NCBI GenBank assembly: GCA_902494515.1
Contig: CABUTS010000020.1
Location: 1 to 37,818 of the forward strand
Origin: an uncultured Muribaculaceae bacterium
Lineage (GTDB): Bacteria; Bacteroidota; Bacteroidia; Bacteroidales; Muribaculaceae
Direction: 5' to 3'
DNA length: 37,818 bases
Below, in pieces: positions 7,698-15,054 of this stretch. The position numbers and the translations under genes were made by a program. The notes beneath the pieces were generated by a model that was given only the letters and a program-made list of their open reading frames with translations, was not told the origin of the DNA and made no database searches. How positions within the stretch are numbered: position 1 is the first letter of the stretch; each line of letters starts with the position of its first letter.

Positions 7698-8267
7698 TCA
7701 GAACAGGGAGGGTTTGGTCTTGCGGGAGGGGTCGGCGAGGAGGGCGGGACGATTGGCGAGGTAGTTGCGAAGGTGGGTGTCGAGATAGTTGCGGAAATAG
7801 CGGGTGCCGGTGCGCTCGTTGTCGAAGAGGCTACGGAAGCGCTGGAGGGTGGTGTCGAGAACCTGATTCCGGTCGGCGAGTTCCACGGATTGCTCTACGA
7901 GGGCGGCGATCCCTTTCTCGAGTGTGTCGGAGTAATAGAACGAGATTTCGAAGAGCATTCCGTAATTTATTACCTTGAAGAGAAGGTCGAGTTCGGCCTG
8001 GAACCCGGGCTGAAAGGCTGCGAACTCTTTGAGCTGCGACCGGATGAAGCTGATGCGTGCTTTGGAATATCCGCCGCGTTTGGAGCGCTTCAGCTCCTTG
8101 ATTATATTATTGAGAAATTTCTCGGTCAGTTTGGCGATGTCGGGGTCGAGGTAAAATTCATAGTATTCCTTAATCTCCTTGCGGGCTGTGTATGACTCCA
8201 GGATAAGGTTAATCAGTTCCTCCTTGTCGAGGTTGGCAAGTTCCTTTTTTAAAGCTGCTTTAGACAT
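7698..8267 (-). CDS. DUF6155-like protein
   Basis: A 189-residue soluble, helix-rich protein. The start (MSKAALKKELANLDKEELIN, then YTARKEIKEYYEFYLDP) looks like the DUF6155 family known from Bacteroidota and Firmicutes, whose function is unknown. It is highly charged with no signal peptide or membrane segment, so cytoplasmic. It lies 49 nt after the large TonB-dependent receptor and probably shares its transcript. The family call rests on memory of the N-terminal pattern and is moderate. Confidence 0.75.
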   Translation of the reverse strand: MSKAALKKELANLDKEELINLILESYTARKEIKEYYEFYLDPDIAKLTEKFLNNIIKELKRSKRGGYSKARISFIRSQLKEFAAFQPGFQAELDLLFKVINYGMLFEISFYYSDTLEKGIAALVEQSVELADRNQVLDTTLQRFRSLFDNERTGTRYFRNYLDTHLRNYLANRPALLADPSRKTKPSLF

Positions 8268-8316
8268 GGTCGGGGTTTGACTGGGGCGTTAAAACTTGGG
8301 CAAAAGGGGAGATGTG

Positions 8317-10746
8317 TCAGAAATCTATGGTGAGGCGGACGTTGAACTGACGGCGGGTCAGGTAGTTGGGCACGGCATACTGGATGGAGTTGACGTCGGT
8401 GACCCAGTAGTAGCTCGAGACGTTGGAGATGTCGAGCAGGTTGAACACATCCACGCCGAGCCAGATGCTCTTGAAATAGCGGTGGAGACCCGAGCGGCTT
8501 TCCCCCTCGCCGAGAGGGGAGAGGAGCGCGTAGTTCAGGCCTACGTCCACGCGCTTGTAGGCGGGCTGACGGAAGTAACCTTTGTCGCGCGAGGAGTGAG
8601 GGGCCGTGGTGGGGAGACCGTCGGAGAAGATGCCGCGGAGCGAGAACTTCAGCTTCGGAAATTTCGGGAAGTAGTCAGTAAAGAAGAGACCGAAGGAGTA
8701 GCGCTGGTCGGTAGGACGGGGCACGGACACGCCGTTGAGGTTCTCTGTGGCTTTCATCAGGGAGAAGGAAATCCAGGAATCGGACCCGGGCACGAACTGG
8801 CCGAACAGTTTCAGGTCAAGCCCCAGGGTGTAGCCGTCGGAGGAGTTGACACCGTCGTAGACCACGCGGAGGTTGTCGATTTCGTAGGGGATAAGCCTGT
8901 TGAGTTTCTTATAATATGCTTCGCCGGAGAGCTTGAAGGGGCGTCCCATGGCGCGGAATGTGTAGTCTCCGCCGAGGATGAAGTGGATGCTCTGCTGCGA
9001 CTTGATGTCGCTGTTCAGCCGGATTATGGTGTTGCCGTCGGCGTCGGTCACCGGCTGCCGGAACTCCTTGTAGAAGGGTTGCTGGTAATAGAGACCGGTG
9101 GCGAAACGGAAGGTCAGGGCGTTGTTGCGCTCGGGAATAAAGGCGACGTTGACGCGCGGCGACACCAGGAATTCTTTGTTGAAATCCCAGTAGGAAAAAC
9201 GGAGGCCGCCGTTCAGCACGAAGTAGCCCAGCGAGGAGTTCATGCGGTAGGAGTCCGCGAGGTAGAACGCCATGCGGGTGGTGTTCAGGTCGTGATTCGA
9301 GGTCAGGTTATAGATCATGCGGATGTTCTGACCGTCGGAGGGGAGGGTGTAGCCGGCCGAATCGCGGAGCTCATACTCGCGGGTGCGCTCCATGATTTTC
9401 TGCGTGTTGAAGTTTACGCCGTAGGAAAGCGTGTGGTTGCCGATGGCGGTGTTGCCGCTCAGACCGAGGGAGAACACCGAGATTTTCAGGCGGTTGCGGG
9501 CATGTTCGTGGTAGCGGCCCACGCCGAGTTCGCCGCCGATGGCGTTGTCGGGGTCGCCGCCGCCGGTGGTGCCGGCGCGGTCGAGCCAGTATTCACCGAG
9601 GATGTCGTAGGCCACGAGCTCATTGGTCAGGAAGCCCGAGGCCAGAAGGTTCAGGCGGGTGGACCGGGCAGGCTGATACTCGAGGTTCAGCGCGCCGAAA
9701 TATGTTTCGAAACGGTCCTTCTCGCCGCCGTCGAAGTATACCTTGAACTGCTTGGCGTCGGTTGAGGTGCCGAAGTTCGTTTCGCGGCTGACAGGGGTGA
9801 ACTTATAGTTGTTGATGGCGATGTTGCCGAGGAACGAGACCTTCCATTTCCTGTTGATTTTCAAGACCAGATTCGTCTGATAATCAAAGAAGTTGGGGTC
9901 GTATTCCCCCTTGTCCTCCAGTGAGCTGAGCAGCGAGGCGTTGCGTTTGTAGCGGACGCCGTGGAGCTGCGAGAATTTCCCTTTGGCCTGTCCGAGGGTG
10001 AGGCTGGCACCCATCAGCGAGGCCCCCAGGGAGCCTTCGAAGGCTTCCGGCTCGCGGTAGGTGATGTCGAGGGCCGACGACATCTTGTCGCCGTACTCCA
10101 CGCCGAAACCGCCGGTCGAGAAGGAGATGGCATCGACCATCCCCGGGTTTATTACCGAGAGTCCCTCCTGCTGGCCCGAGGTGATGAGCTGCGGGCGGTA
10201 AACCTCTGTGCCGTTGATATATACGGAGTTCTCGTCGTATGTGCCGCCGCGCACGGAGTACTGGCTCGACATTTCGTTGCTGGAGTTCACGCCGGCCAGG
10301 GTGGCGAGCATTGACTCTACGGAGCCGCCTGAGGCGTCGGCGGCGAGTTTGTAGGAGTTCTGGTCGAGCACCTGCATCTGGCCGGTCTGCTTGCGGAAGT
10401 CGGTGACCTCGATTTCGGTCAGCGCATGGTCCTTGGTTTTCAGACGTACGTTCAGCGCGAGGTCACCCTTGGGCTTGATAAGCTGGCGGCGCAGTTCCTC
10501 GTAACCGATGCAGGTGAAAACCACGGTCATGGTGTCGGTCTGCGGGGCGGAGAGGCGGAAGGTGCCGTCGAGCCCGGTGGTGGTTCCGATGGCAGTGCCG
10601 GCGATTCTGACGGTTACGAACTCCAGAGGCTGGAGATCCATGTCGGTGACTTTGCCGTGCACCTGAACCTGCGCCAGTATTTCCAGCGGTAGCAGCGATA
10701 GCAGGAAAAAGAATATAAATCGGGGAAATATATTTGCAGATTTCAT
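8317..10746 (-). CDS. TonB-dependent receptor with carboxypeptidase-like N-terminal domain
   Basis: An 809-residue outer-membrane receptor. It has a signal peptide (FIFFFLLSLLPLEILAQ), then a carboxypeptidase D regulatory-like beta-sandwich (about residues 27-110, VHGKVTDMDLQPLEFVTVRI). A TonB-box-like EIEVTDF follows. The plug domain includes SSQYSVRGGTYDENSVYING and the barrel ends in FNVRLTIDF. Many barrel strands show alternating aromatic residues. It is shorter than SusC-type glycan receptors (about 1000 residues) and has no SusD neighbour, so the substrate is unknown. A DUF6155-like gene follows in the same direction. A weak TATATCTG (10799-10806 on the complement) could be its -7 element with one mismatch. 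Confidence 0.92.
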   Translation of the reverse strand: MKSANIFPRFIFFFLLSLLPLEILAQVQVHGKVTDMDLQPLEFVTVRIAGTAIGTTTGLDGTFRLSAPQTDTMTVVFTCIGYEELRRQLIKPKGDLALNVRLKTKDHALTEIEVTDFRKQTGQMQVLDQNSYKLAADASGGSVESMLATLAGVNSSNEMSSQYSVRGGTYDENSVYINGTEVYRPQLITSGQQEGLSVINPGMVDAISFSTGGFGVEYGDKMSSALDITYREPEAFEGSLGASLMGASLTLGQAKGKFSQLHGVRYKRNASLLSSLEDKGEYDPNFFDYQTNLVLKINRKWKVSFLGNIAINNYKFTPVSRETNFGTSTDAKQFKVYFDGGEKDRFETYFGALNLEYQPARSTRLNLLASGFLTNELVAYDILGEYWLDRAGTTGGGDPDNAIGGELGVGRYHEHARNRLKISVFSLGLSGNTAIGNHTLSYGVNFNTQKIMERTREYELRDSAGYTLPSDGQNIRMIYNLTSNHDLNTTRMAFYLADSYRMNSSLGYFVLNGGLRFSYWDFNKEFLVSPRVNVAFIPERNNALTFRFATGLYYQQPFYKEFRQPVTDADGNTIIRLNSDIKSQQSIHFILGGDYTFRAMGRPFKLSGEAYYKKLNRLIPYEIDNLRVVYDGVNSSDGYTLGLDLKLFGQFVPGSDSWISFSLMKATENLNGVSVPRPTDQRYSFGLFFTDYFPKFPKLKFSLRGIFSDGLPTTAPHSSRDKGYFRQPAYKRVDVGLNYALLSPLGEGESRSGLHRYFKSIWLGVDVFNLLDISNVSSYYWVTDVNSIQYAVPNYLTRRQFNVRLTIDF

Positions 10747-10856
10747 TTGGATTCAAAGAAAATGAAGCCCCGCGGGGGCGGGTGGGAATATCCTCAACAG
10801 ATATAACGGTAAAAACACACATTAATTATATATGGGGCGAGAAAACTGTAATAGGG

Positions 10857-10887
10857 TTGGCTGTTTCGCGAAAAGTTCGTAAATTTG
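10857..10887 (+). promoter_or_regulatory. Promoter of the aminotransferase gene
   Basis: TAAATTTG (10880-10887) is a perfect TAnnTTTG; the best upstream match is TTGG at 10857-10860 with a 19-nt spacer. The transcript would begin near 10894, so the ATG at 10906 and not the in-frame TTG at 10885 is the start. Confidence 0.65.
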
Positions 10888-10905
10888 CGTAAGATTTCAA
10901 AAGCT

Positions 10906-12063
10906 ATGATTAAATTATCGTTGCCACATCTGGCAGGAAAAGAGAAAGAATATGTAGATCAGGCAGTTGAGTCCACATGGATTGTGCCTCTGGGCCCGTT
11001 TGTCGATGAGTTTGAGAAGCGGATTGACGCCTTCATGGGCGACGGCTGCGCCGTGGCGCTGTCAGCCGGTACGGCTGCCATACACCTCGGTCTGGTAATG
11101 GCCGGAGTTAAGGCCGGCGACGAGGTGATCTGTCAGTCGATGACCTTCTCAGCGAGCTGCAACCCTATAGTGTATCTCGGCGCGAAGCCGGTGTTCGTGG
11201 ATAGCGAACTTTCCACCTGGAATCTCGACCCGGAGCTGCTGGAGGAGGCCATTCTGGACCGCAAACGGGTCACCAGACGCTACCCGGCGGCCATAGTGCC
11301 GGTGCATCTCTACGGCATGCCCGCACAGATGGACAAGGTCATGGAGATAGCTCGGCGCTACGGCATCCCCGTGGTCGAGGACGCTGCCGAGGCTCTCGGT
11401 TCGGAGTTTGACGGCCGCAAATGCGGCACGTTCGGCGAGTTCGGCGCCTTGAGTTTCAACGGCAACAAAATCATCACCACCTCCGGAGGTGGCGCGCTGA
11501 TTTGCCGTACCGAGGAGGAGGCTGCGCGCGTGCGGTTCCTTTCGACCCAGGCTCGCGAGAACAAGCCGTACTATTATCACAAGACAATCGGATATAACTA
11601 CCGCCTGAGCAACGTGTCGGCTGCTATCGGCTGCGCGCAGATTGAGGAACTGGAGTGGCGCGTGAACCGTCGCCGCGAAATCCATGAGCTTTATGCTCAG
11701 GGATTTAAGGGCGTAGATGGGGTAGAGGTGCACTCGAATCCTTCGGAGCGCTACAATTCCAATTTCTGGCTGACGACGGTGCTTTTCGACCCTGCAAAGG
11801 TGAGCGTGACGCCCGACGGAATCCGTCTGTCACTGCTGGAAAAGGGTATCGAAACACGCCTGCTGTGGCGCCCGATGCATCTGCAGCCGGTTTATGCCGA
11901 AGCTCCGTACTATGCATCGAAGGAGACTGTTAACGGTGTGAAGACCAGCGGAGTAGGAGAGTGGCTTTTTGATCGCGGTCTCTGTCTGCCCAGCGGTTCG
12001 TCGCTTACCGACGACGAAATCCGTCAGGTAATCGAGGCTGTAAAAGCGATTGTTGCTCAGTGA
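10906..12063 (+). CDS. DegT/DnrJ/EryC1-family PLP-dependent sugar aminotransferase
   Basis: A 385-residue aspartate-aminotransferase-fold enzyme that transfers an amino group to a keto-sugar nucleotide, a step in making amino sugars for glycans or lipopolysaccharide. Family marks are STWIVPLGPFVDEFE, SAGTAAIHLGL (phosphate binding), VPVHLYGMPAQMD, VVEDAAEALGS (aspartate contacting the PLP ring) and SFNGNKIITT with the PLP lysine at K188. Length is normal. The start was set by the promoter at 10880-10887. A HAD phosphatase follows after 120 nt, so the two may act in one sugar pathway. The precise sugar substrate cannot be told from sequence. The stop codon lies inside a short tandem duplication. 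Confidence 0.92.
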   Translation: MIKLSLPHLAGKEKEYVDQAVESTWIVPLGPFVDEFEKRIDAFMGDGCAVALSAGTAAIHLGLVMAGVKAGDEVICQSMTFSASCNPIVYLGAKPVFVDSELSTWNLDPELLEEAILDRKRVTRRYPAAIVPVHLYGMPAQMDKVMEIARRYGIPVVEDAAEALGSEFDGRKCGTFGEFGALSFNGNKIITTSGGGALICRTEEEAARVRFLSTQARENKPYYYHKTIGYNYRLSNVSAAIGCAQIEELEWRVNRRREIHELYAQGFKGVDGVEVHSNPSERYNSNFWLTTVLFDPAKVSVTPDGIRLSLLEKGIETRLLWRPMHLQPVYAEAPYYASKETVNGVKTSGVGEWLFDRGLCLPSGSSLTDDEIRQVIEAVKAIVAQ

Positions 12064-12103
12064 GTTACGAGACCGTAAATGTAGCTCAGTGAATTACCGA
12101 GAT
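12056..12103 (+). repeat. 29-nt-period duplication spanning the aminotransferase stop codon
   Basis: GCTCAGTGAGTTAC (12056-12069) is repeated as GCTCAGTGAATTAC (12085-12098), and both continue into a GAGA(C/T)C-like tail. The TGA inside the first copy is the aminotransferase stop; the second copy recreates an unused TGA. Confidence 0.7.
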
Positions 12104-12183
12104 CCCGTGTGGAAATTCCCGTTCAAGGTCAAATCAATTTTAATGCACAATTTGTTATAATTGGTAAAAGTAAACTGCATCCT

Positions 12184-12939
12184 ATGATTGTTTTCGACCT
12201 TGATGACACATTATATAAGGAGGCGGACTTCGTGGCGTCCGGTTGTCGGGCTATCGCGGCGGCCGCGCACGAGGCTTGTCCGGCCCTGAGTGCTGCCGAC
12301 GCCTTGGAAATCATTCGCTCAGGCGACTCAACTTCTGCGGGATTCGACGCATTGCTGGCTGAAATTCAGCGGCTTTCGCCCGGTAATCCATTTGGAATCA
12401 GTGAATTATTGCGCGTATATCGTTTCCATAAGCCCGATATTTCGCTTTCGCCGGAAGTCCGCGACACCCTGAATTTGTTGCAGCGCGCCGGAATCCGCAT
12501 GGGATTGATTACTGATGGCCGTGCCGCTACTCAGCGTGCGAAAATCCAGACTCTCGGGCTGGAACAATATTTCGCGCCTTCGAATATCATAATCTCCGCA
12601 GAGATTGGCGCCGACAAAACCACGCCGACTCCCTTTGAGGAAATGATGAAGCGGAATACGGAGCACGCGGCACCGGATGGTCTATCGGATGGAAAGCGGC
12701 ACAATTTGTCGGCGAATGAAGATGGGCAGCTTGTTTCCGGCGACCACGGATTTGTTTATGTCGGAGATAATCCGGCAAAAGATTTTCTTTGGCCGAATCG
12801 GCTCGGCTGGCAAACATTCATGCTTCGTGACACAACCGGCCGTAACATATACCCACAGACAATCCCGGAATTATCCCCGGATTACGCCCCGCAGCACGAA
12901 ATCCGCGATCTACACGATTTAATCCGACTCTCCGATTGA
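12184..12939 (+). CDS. HAD-superfamily phosphatase
   Basis: A 251-residue haloacid dehalogenase-like hydrolase, most likely a phosphatase acting on a small phosphorylated metabolite in the cytoplasm. Motif I is FDLDDTLY (D5 nucleophile, D7 acid/base), motif II is LITDGR, motif III is the lysine in GADKTTPTPF and motif IV is YVGDNPAKDF. The segment between I and II is helical and makes the cap. Between III and IV is a polar, low-complexity insert of about 30 residues (EHAAPDGLSDGKRHNLSAN onward) that family members usually lack. The start at 12184 is preferred over an in-frame ATG at 12109 because DLDDTL is normally within 10 residues of the N-terminus. The neighbouring sugar aminotransferase hints at sugar-phosphate chemistry. 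Confidence 0.85.
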   Translation: MIVFDLDDTLYKEADFVASGCRAIAAAAHEACPALSAADALEIIRSGDSTSAGFDALLAEIQRLSPGNPFGISELLRVYRFHKPDISLSPEVRDTLNLLQRAGIRMGLITDGRAATQRAKIQTLGLEQYFAPSNIIISAEIGADKTTPTPFEEMMKRNTEHAAPDGLSDGKRHNLSANEDGQLVSGDHGFVYVGDNPAKDFLWPNRLGWQTFMLRDTTGRNIYPQTIPELSPDYAPQHEIRDLHDLIRLSD

Positions 12940-12960
12940 CATGATTTAATCCGACTCTCC
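12916..12960 (+). repeat. 27-nt-period duplication at the HAD gene stop
   Basis: GATTTAATCCGACTCTCC occurs at 12916-12933, inside the last codons of the HAD gene, and again perfectly at 12943-12960, just after the stop (12937-12939). Confidence 0.9.
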
Positions 12961-12989
12961 ATGCCGTGACGCCGAGTCCCCCGATTGTT

Positions 12990-13007
12990 ACATAATGTGG
13001 ATTATGT
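12990..13007. promoter_or_regulatory. Perfect dyad, possible operator
   Basis: ACATAAT (12990-12996) and ATTATGT (13001-13007) form a perfect inverted repeat around GTGG. It lies in the gap between the HAD gene and the UDG-family gene, about 160 nt before the latter. Function unproven. Confidence 0.35.
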
Positions 13008-13030
13008 TAAATAGGGTTTAGGCGATATTG

Positions 13031-13059
13031 CGGATGGGCCTTTTTCCCGCCCCTATCCG
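13031..13059 (+). terminator. GC-rich hairpin after the HAD gene
   Basis: CGGAT-GGGC (13031-13039) pairs with GCCC-CT-ATCCG (13049-13059, CT bulged), loop CTTTTTCCC-like. It may end the aminotransferase-HAD transcript. There is no trailing U-run, so confidence is limited. Confidence 0.4.
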
Positions 13060-13082
13060 GAGGTAAACGGGATTCTGACAGT

Positions 13083-13169
13083 AAAAATGTGATTTAGGCA
13101 GCGTGTCATCATTCAAATAATGAAAAATGTGATTTAGGCAGCGTGTCATCATTCAAATAATGAAAAATG
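13083..13169 (+). repeat. Perfect 40-nt tandem duplication ending on a start codon
   Basis: Two identical 40-nt units (13083-13122 and 13123-13162) begin AAAAATGTGATTTAGG and end CAAATAATG. A third partial unit AAAAATG (13163-13169) supplies the ATG of the UDG-family gene. In the first two copies the same ATG is followed directly by TGA, so only the last one opens a frame. Confidence 0.95.
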
Positions 13170-13775
13170 GAACAACATAATATAATGGTTCAGACTGAGG
13201 AATTGCCGGTGGAGCGGCATCCGTGGGAACCGTGGATCCCTCAGGGAGCTAAGGTGCTGATCATGGGAACTTTTCCTCCGGCACCGAAGCGCTGGAGTAT
13301 GGACTTTTATTACCCGAACCGTACGAATGATTTCTGGAAGGTTTGCGGTCTGATTTTTTTCGGTAATCCGGAGGCCTTATATATTAAGGAGGAAAAGCGT
13401 TTCAACCTGTCGGCAATCAAGGAGCTGCTTAACGATCGCGGGATTGCGCTGAGCGATACCGCTCGCGAGGTCCGTCGTCTCAAGGGTAATGCTTCGGATA
13501 AGTTTCTCGAGATTTTGAAGCCCGTGCCGCTGTTCGAGATGCTTGCTCAAATGCCTGAATGTCACACTGTTGCGACTACCGGGGAGAAGGCTGCCGGTGT
13601 TGTGGCCGAGCTGACCGGAACCCCTGTGCCGAAGATGGGCGAAATGGTTGTGACGACCTCCTCCCCCACCCTGAATATATGGCGCATGCCCTCCACTTCG
13701 CGTGCTTTCCCGATGCGTCTGGAGCAGAAAGCCGAATACTATCAGCGTCTTTTCCACGCCGTCGGAATCATTTGA
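13167..13775 (+). CDS. Uracil-DNA glycosylase-superfamily protein
   Basis: A 202-residue member of the UDG/MUG fold, probably excising a damaged base such as uracil or hypoxanthine in base-excision repair. Motif 1 is LIMGTFPP (GTFPP at residues 34-38), followed by YYPNRTNDFW (about 49-57) as in the MUG/hypoxanthine-DNA glycosylase branch. Motif 2 is TSSPTLN (164-170), the position of the DNA-intercalating loop. The residue after GTFPP is not the catalytic Asp of classic UNG, so it is not a standard Ung. The N-terminal HPWEPWIP is typical of Bacteroidota homologues. The first ATG (13167) is formed by the tandem repeat; an alternative is at 13185. Enzyme activity is family-based inference. Confidence 0.8.
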   Translation: MEQHNIMVQTEELPVERHPWEPWIPQGAKVLIMGTFPPAPKRWSMDFYYPNRTNDFWKVCGLIFFGNPEALYIKEEKRFNLSAIKELLNDRGIALSDTAREVRRLKGNASDKFLEILKPVPLFEMLAQMPECHTVATTGEKAAGVVAELTGTPVPKMGEMVVTTSSPTLNIWRMPSTSRAFPMRLEQKAEYYQRLFHAVGII

Positions 13776-13781
13776 AACCGT

Positions 13782-13850
13782 AATAACGTTGTACGAATGA
13801 AACAGCAATAACGTTGTACGAATGAACCAGCAATGACGTGGTGCAAATCT
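13782..13850 (+). repeat. Three 25-nt tandem units after the UDG-family gene
   Basis: Units start at 13782, 13807 and 13832 with AATAACGTTGTACGAATGAA, the same with one later change, and a diverged third AATGACGTGGTGCAAAT. The array starts 7 nt after the stop codon (13773-13775). Confidence 0.85.
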
Positions 13851-13876
13851 ATTAATTCATTGAAATAAAACCGTTT

Positions 13877-14893
13877 ATGTTACTCGATATTTTGATTTTG
13901 GTTTTGGGATTGGTCCTGATTTTGGCCGGGGCTAACTTTATGACCGATGGTTCGGTCGGGATTGCCCGGCGTCTGGGACTGTCGGATTTTATTATCGGAC
14001 TGACAATCGTGTCGATGATGACCAGTGCTCCGGAACTTGTGGTTTCCATTACCAGTGCTGTCAATGCCTCGACCGAGATGGCCGTCGGCAACATCGTCGG
14101 CAGCAATATTTTCAATATCCTCGTTATTGTCGGAATCTGTGCCATGATCAAACCGATCAAAATCGAAGAGGGAATGTTGGTAAACGAGATTCCGCTGGTG
14201 CTGTTATCCTCTGTAGCACTGCTGATTATGGGAGCTGCGCCCATCATCGACGGCTCCGCCCCGGTGCTGACCCGCGTCGACGGTCTGATTCTGCTGCTGT
14301 TTTTCGCGGTATTCATGCGCTACACCTTCGCCAGCGCGCAGAAAGCCAAATTGTCGCCGGCAGCCGACATGGCTGAGACAGGTGCAGCCATCGACGGGGA
14401 GGTCAGTGAAAAGAAGGATGAGACCAGGCAGATGCCCGTCTGGAAGGCACTCCTGCTGGTTTTCGGAGGTCTGGCCGGCCTGGTTTTCGGCGGTCAGTGG
14501 TTCGTCGACGGTGCCACGGGTGTTGCCCGCGCGCTTGGATGGTCTGAAGCGTTGATCGGTCTGACAATCCTCGCCGCCGGCACGTCGCTGCCCGAACTTG
14601 CAACATCGGTGGTTTCCGCTTGCAAAGGCTTTCCCGGCATCTGCATCGGCAACGTCATCGGGTCGAACATCTTCAATATCTTCTTTGTGCTCGGCTGTAC
14701 GGCAACAGTGAAACCGCTGGAGTTCGGCGGCATCAATATGCTTGATCTGACAGTGCTTACGGTTGCGAGCCTGCTGTTCTGGACCTTCGGATGGTTCTTC
14801 GGCAACAAAACCATCAAGCGCACCGAAGGTGCCGTGATGTTCCTTTTCTACGTCAGCTACATCGTCTACCTCTACACCCGGATTCCGGCGTAA
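13877..14893 (+). CDS. Calcium/sodium antiporter, CaCA family (YrbG type)
   Basis: A 338-residue inner-membrane exchanger that would expel Ca2+ in return for Na+ or H+. Two internally homologous halves of about five helices each carry the ion-binding alpha repeats. The first has SMMTSAPELVVSI and GNIVGSNIFNILV; the second has AAGTSLPELATSVV and GNVIGSNIFNIFFV. The acidic residue in each PEL motif contributes to ion binding. The first repeat has MTSAPEL where GTSAPEL is usual. A hydrophilic loop (about residues 155-185, KLSPAADMAETGAAIDG onward) separates the halves. No promoter of the TAnnTTTG type was found directly before it, so it may be read with the UDG-family gene. Confidence 0.92.
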   Translation: MLLDILILVLGLVLILAGANFMTDGSVGIARRLGLSDFIIGLTIVSMMTSAPELVVSITSAVNASTEMAVGNIVGSNIFNILVIVGICAMIKPIKIEEGMLVNEIPLVLLSSVALLIMGAAPIIDGSAPVLTRVDGLILLLFFAVFMRYTFASAQKAKLSPAADMAETGAAIDGEVSEKKDETRQMPVWKALLLVFGGLAGLVFGGQWFVDGATGVARALGWSEALIGLTILAAGTSLPELATSVVSACKGFPGICIGNVIGSNIFNIFFVLGCTATVKPLEFGGINMLDLTVLTVASLLFWTFGWFFGNKTIKRTEGAVMFLFYVSYIVYLYTRIPA

Positions 14894-15003
14894 GCTACCC
14901 CCGGATCCCCGTGTCAGATAGGAAAAACAGTTCCGAGAGACAGCCCGGAAGTTTAGCATCGTTTTTTTCGCTTCGATTTTTAGAAAAAGTTGAAGCGGTA
15001 TGG

Positions 15004-15032
15004 TTGTTTTCTTCAAATATTTGCTATATTTG
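15004..15032 (+). promoter_or_regulatory. Promoter of the histidine-utilisation operon
   Basis: TATATTTG (15025-15032) is a perfect TAnnTTTG, with TTG at 15004-15006 upstream (18-nt spacer). The transcript would begin near 15039, 16 nt before the ATG of ftcD. No obvious HutC-like operator or riboswitch is visible in this short leader. Confidence 0.7.
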
Positions 15033-15054
15033 CAGTGCCAAATATTTATCAACC

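Noticed and set aside
8296..9765. Long open frame antisense to the large TonB receptor
   Set aside because: It is the mirror of a strongly supported receptor gene, with Val/Gly/Glu-rich composition typical of shadow frames in GC-rich genes.
10747..10879. Clear promoter for the large TonB receptor
   Set aside because: Only a one-mismatch TATATCTG is found on the minus strand and no -33 element, so it is not listed as a feature.
13083..13850. CRISPR array in the repeats around the UDG-like gene
   Set aside because: Units are directly adjacent without unique spacers, copy numbers are two to three and no cas gene is present.
14791..15054. N-terminal extension of ftcD in the same open frame
   Set aside because: It overlaps the end of the antiporter gene and the promoter at 15004-15032; the family starts at the ATG at 15055.
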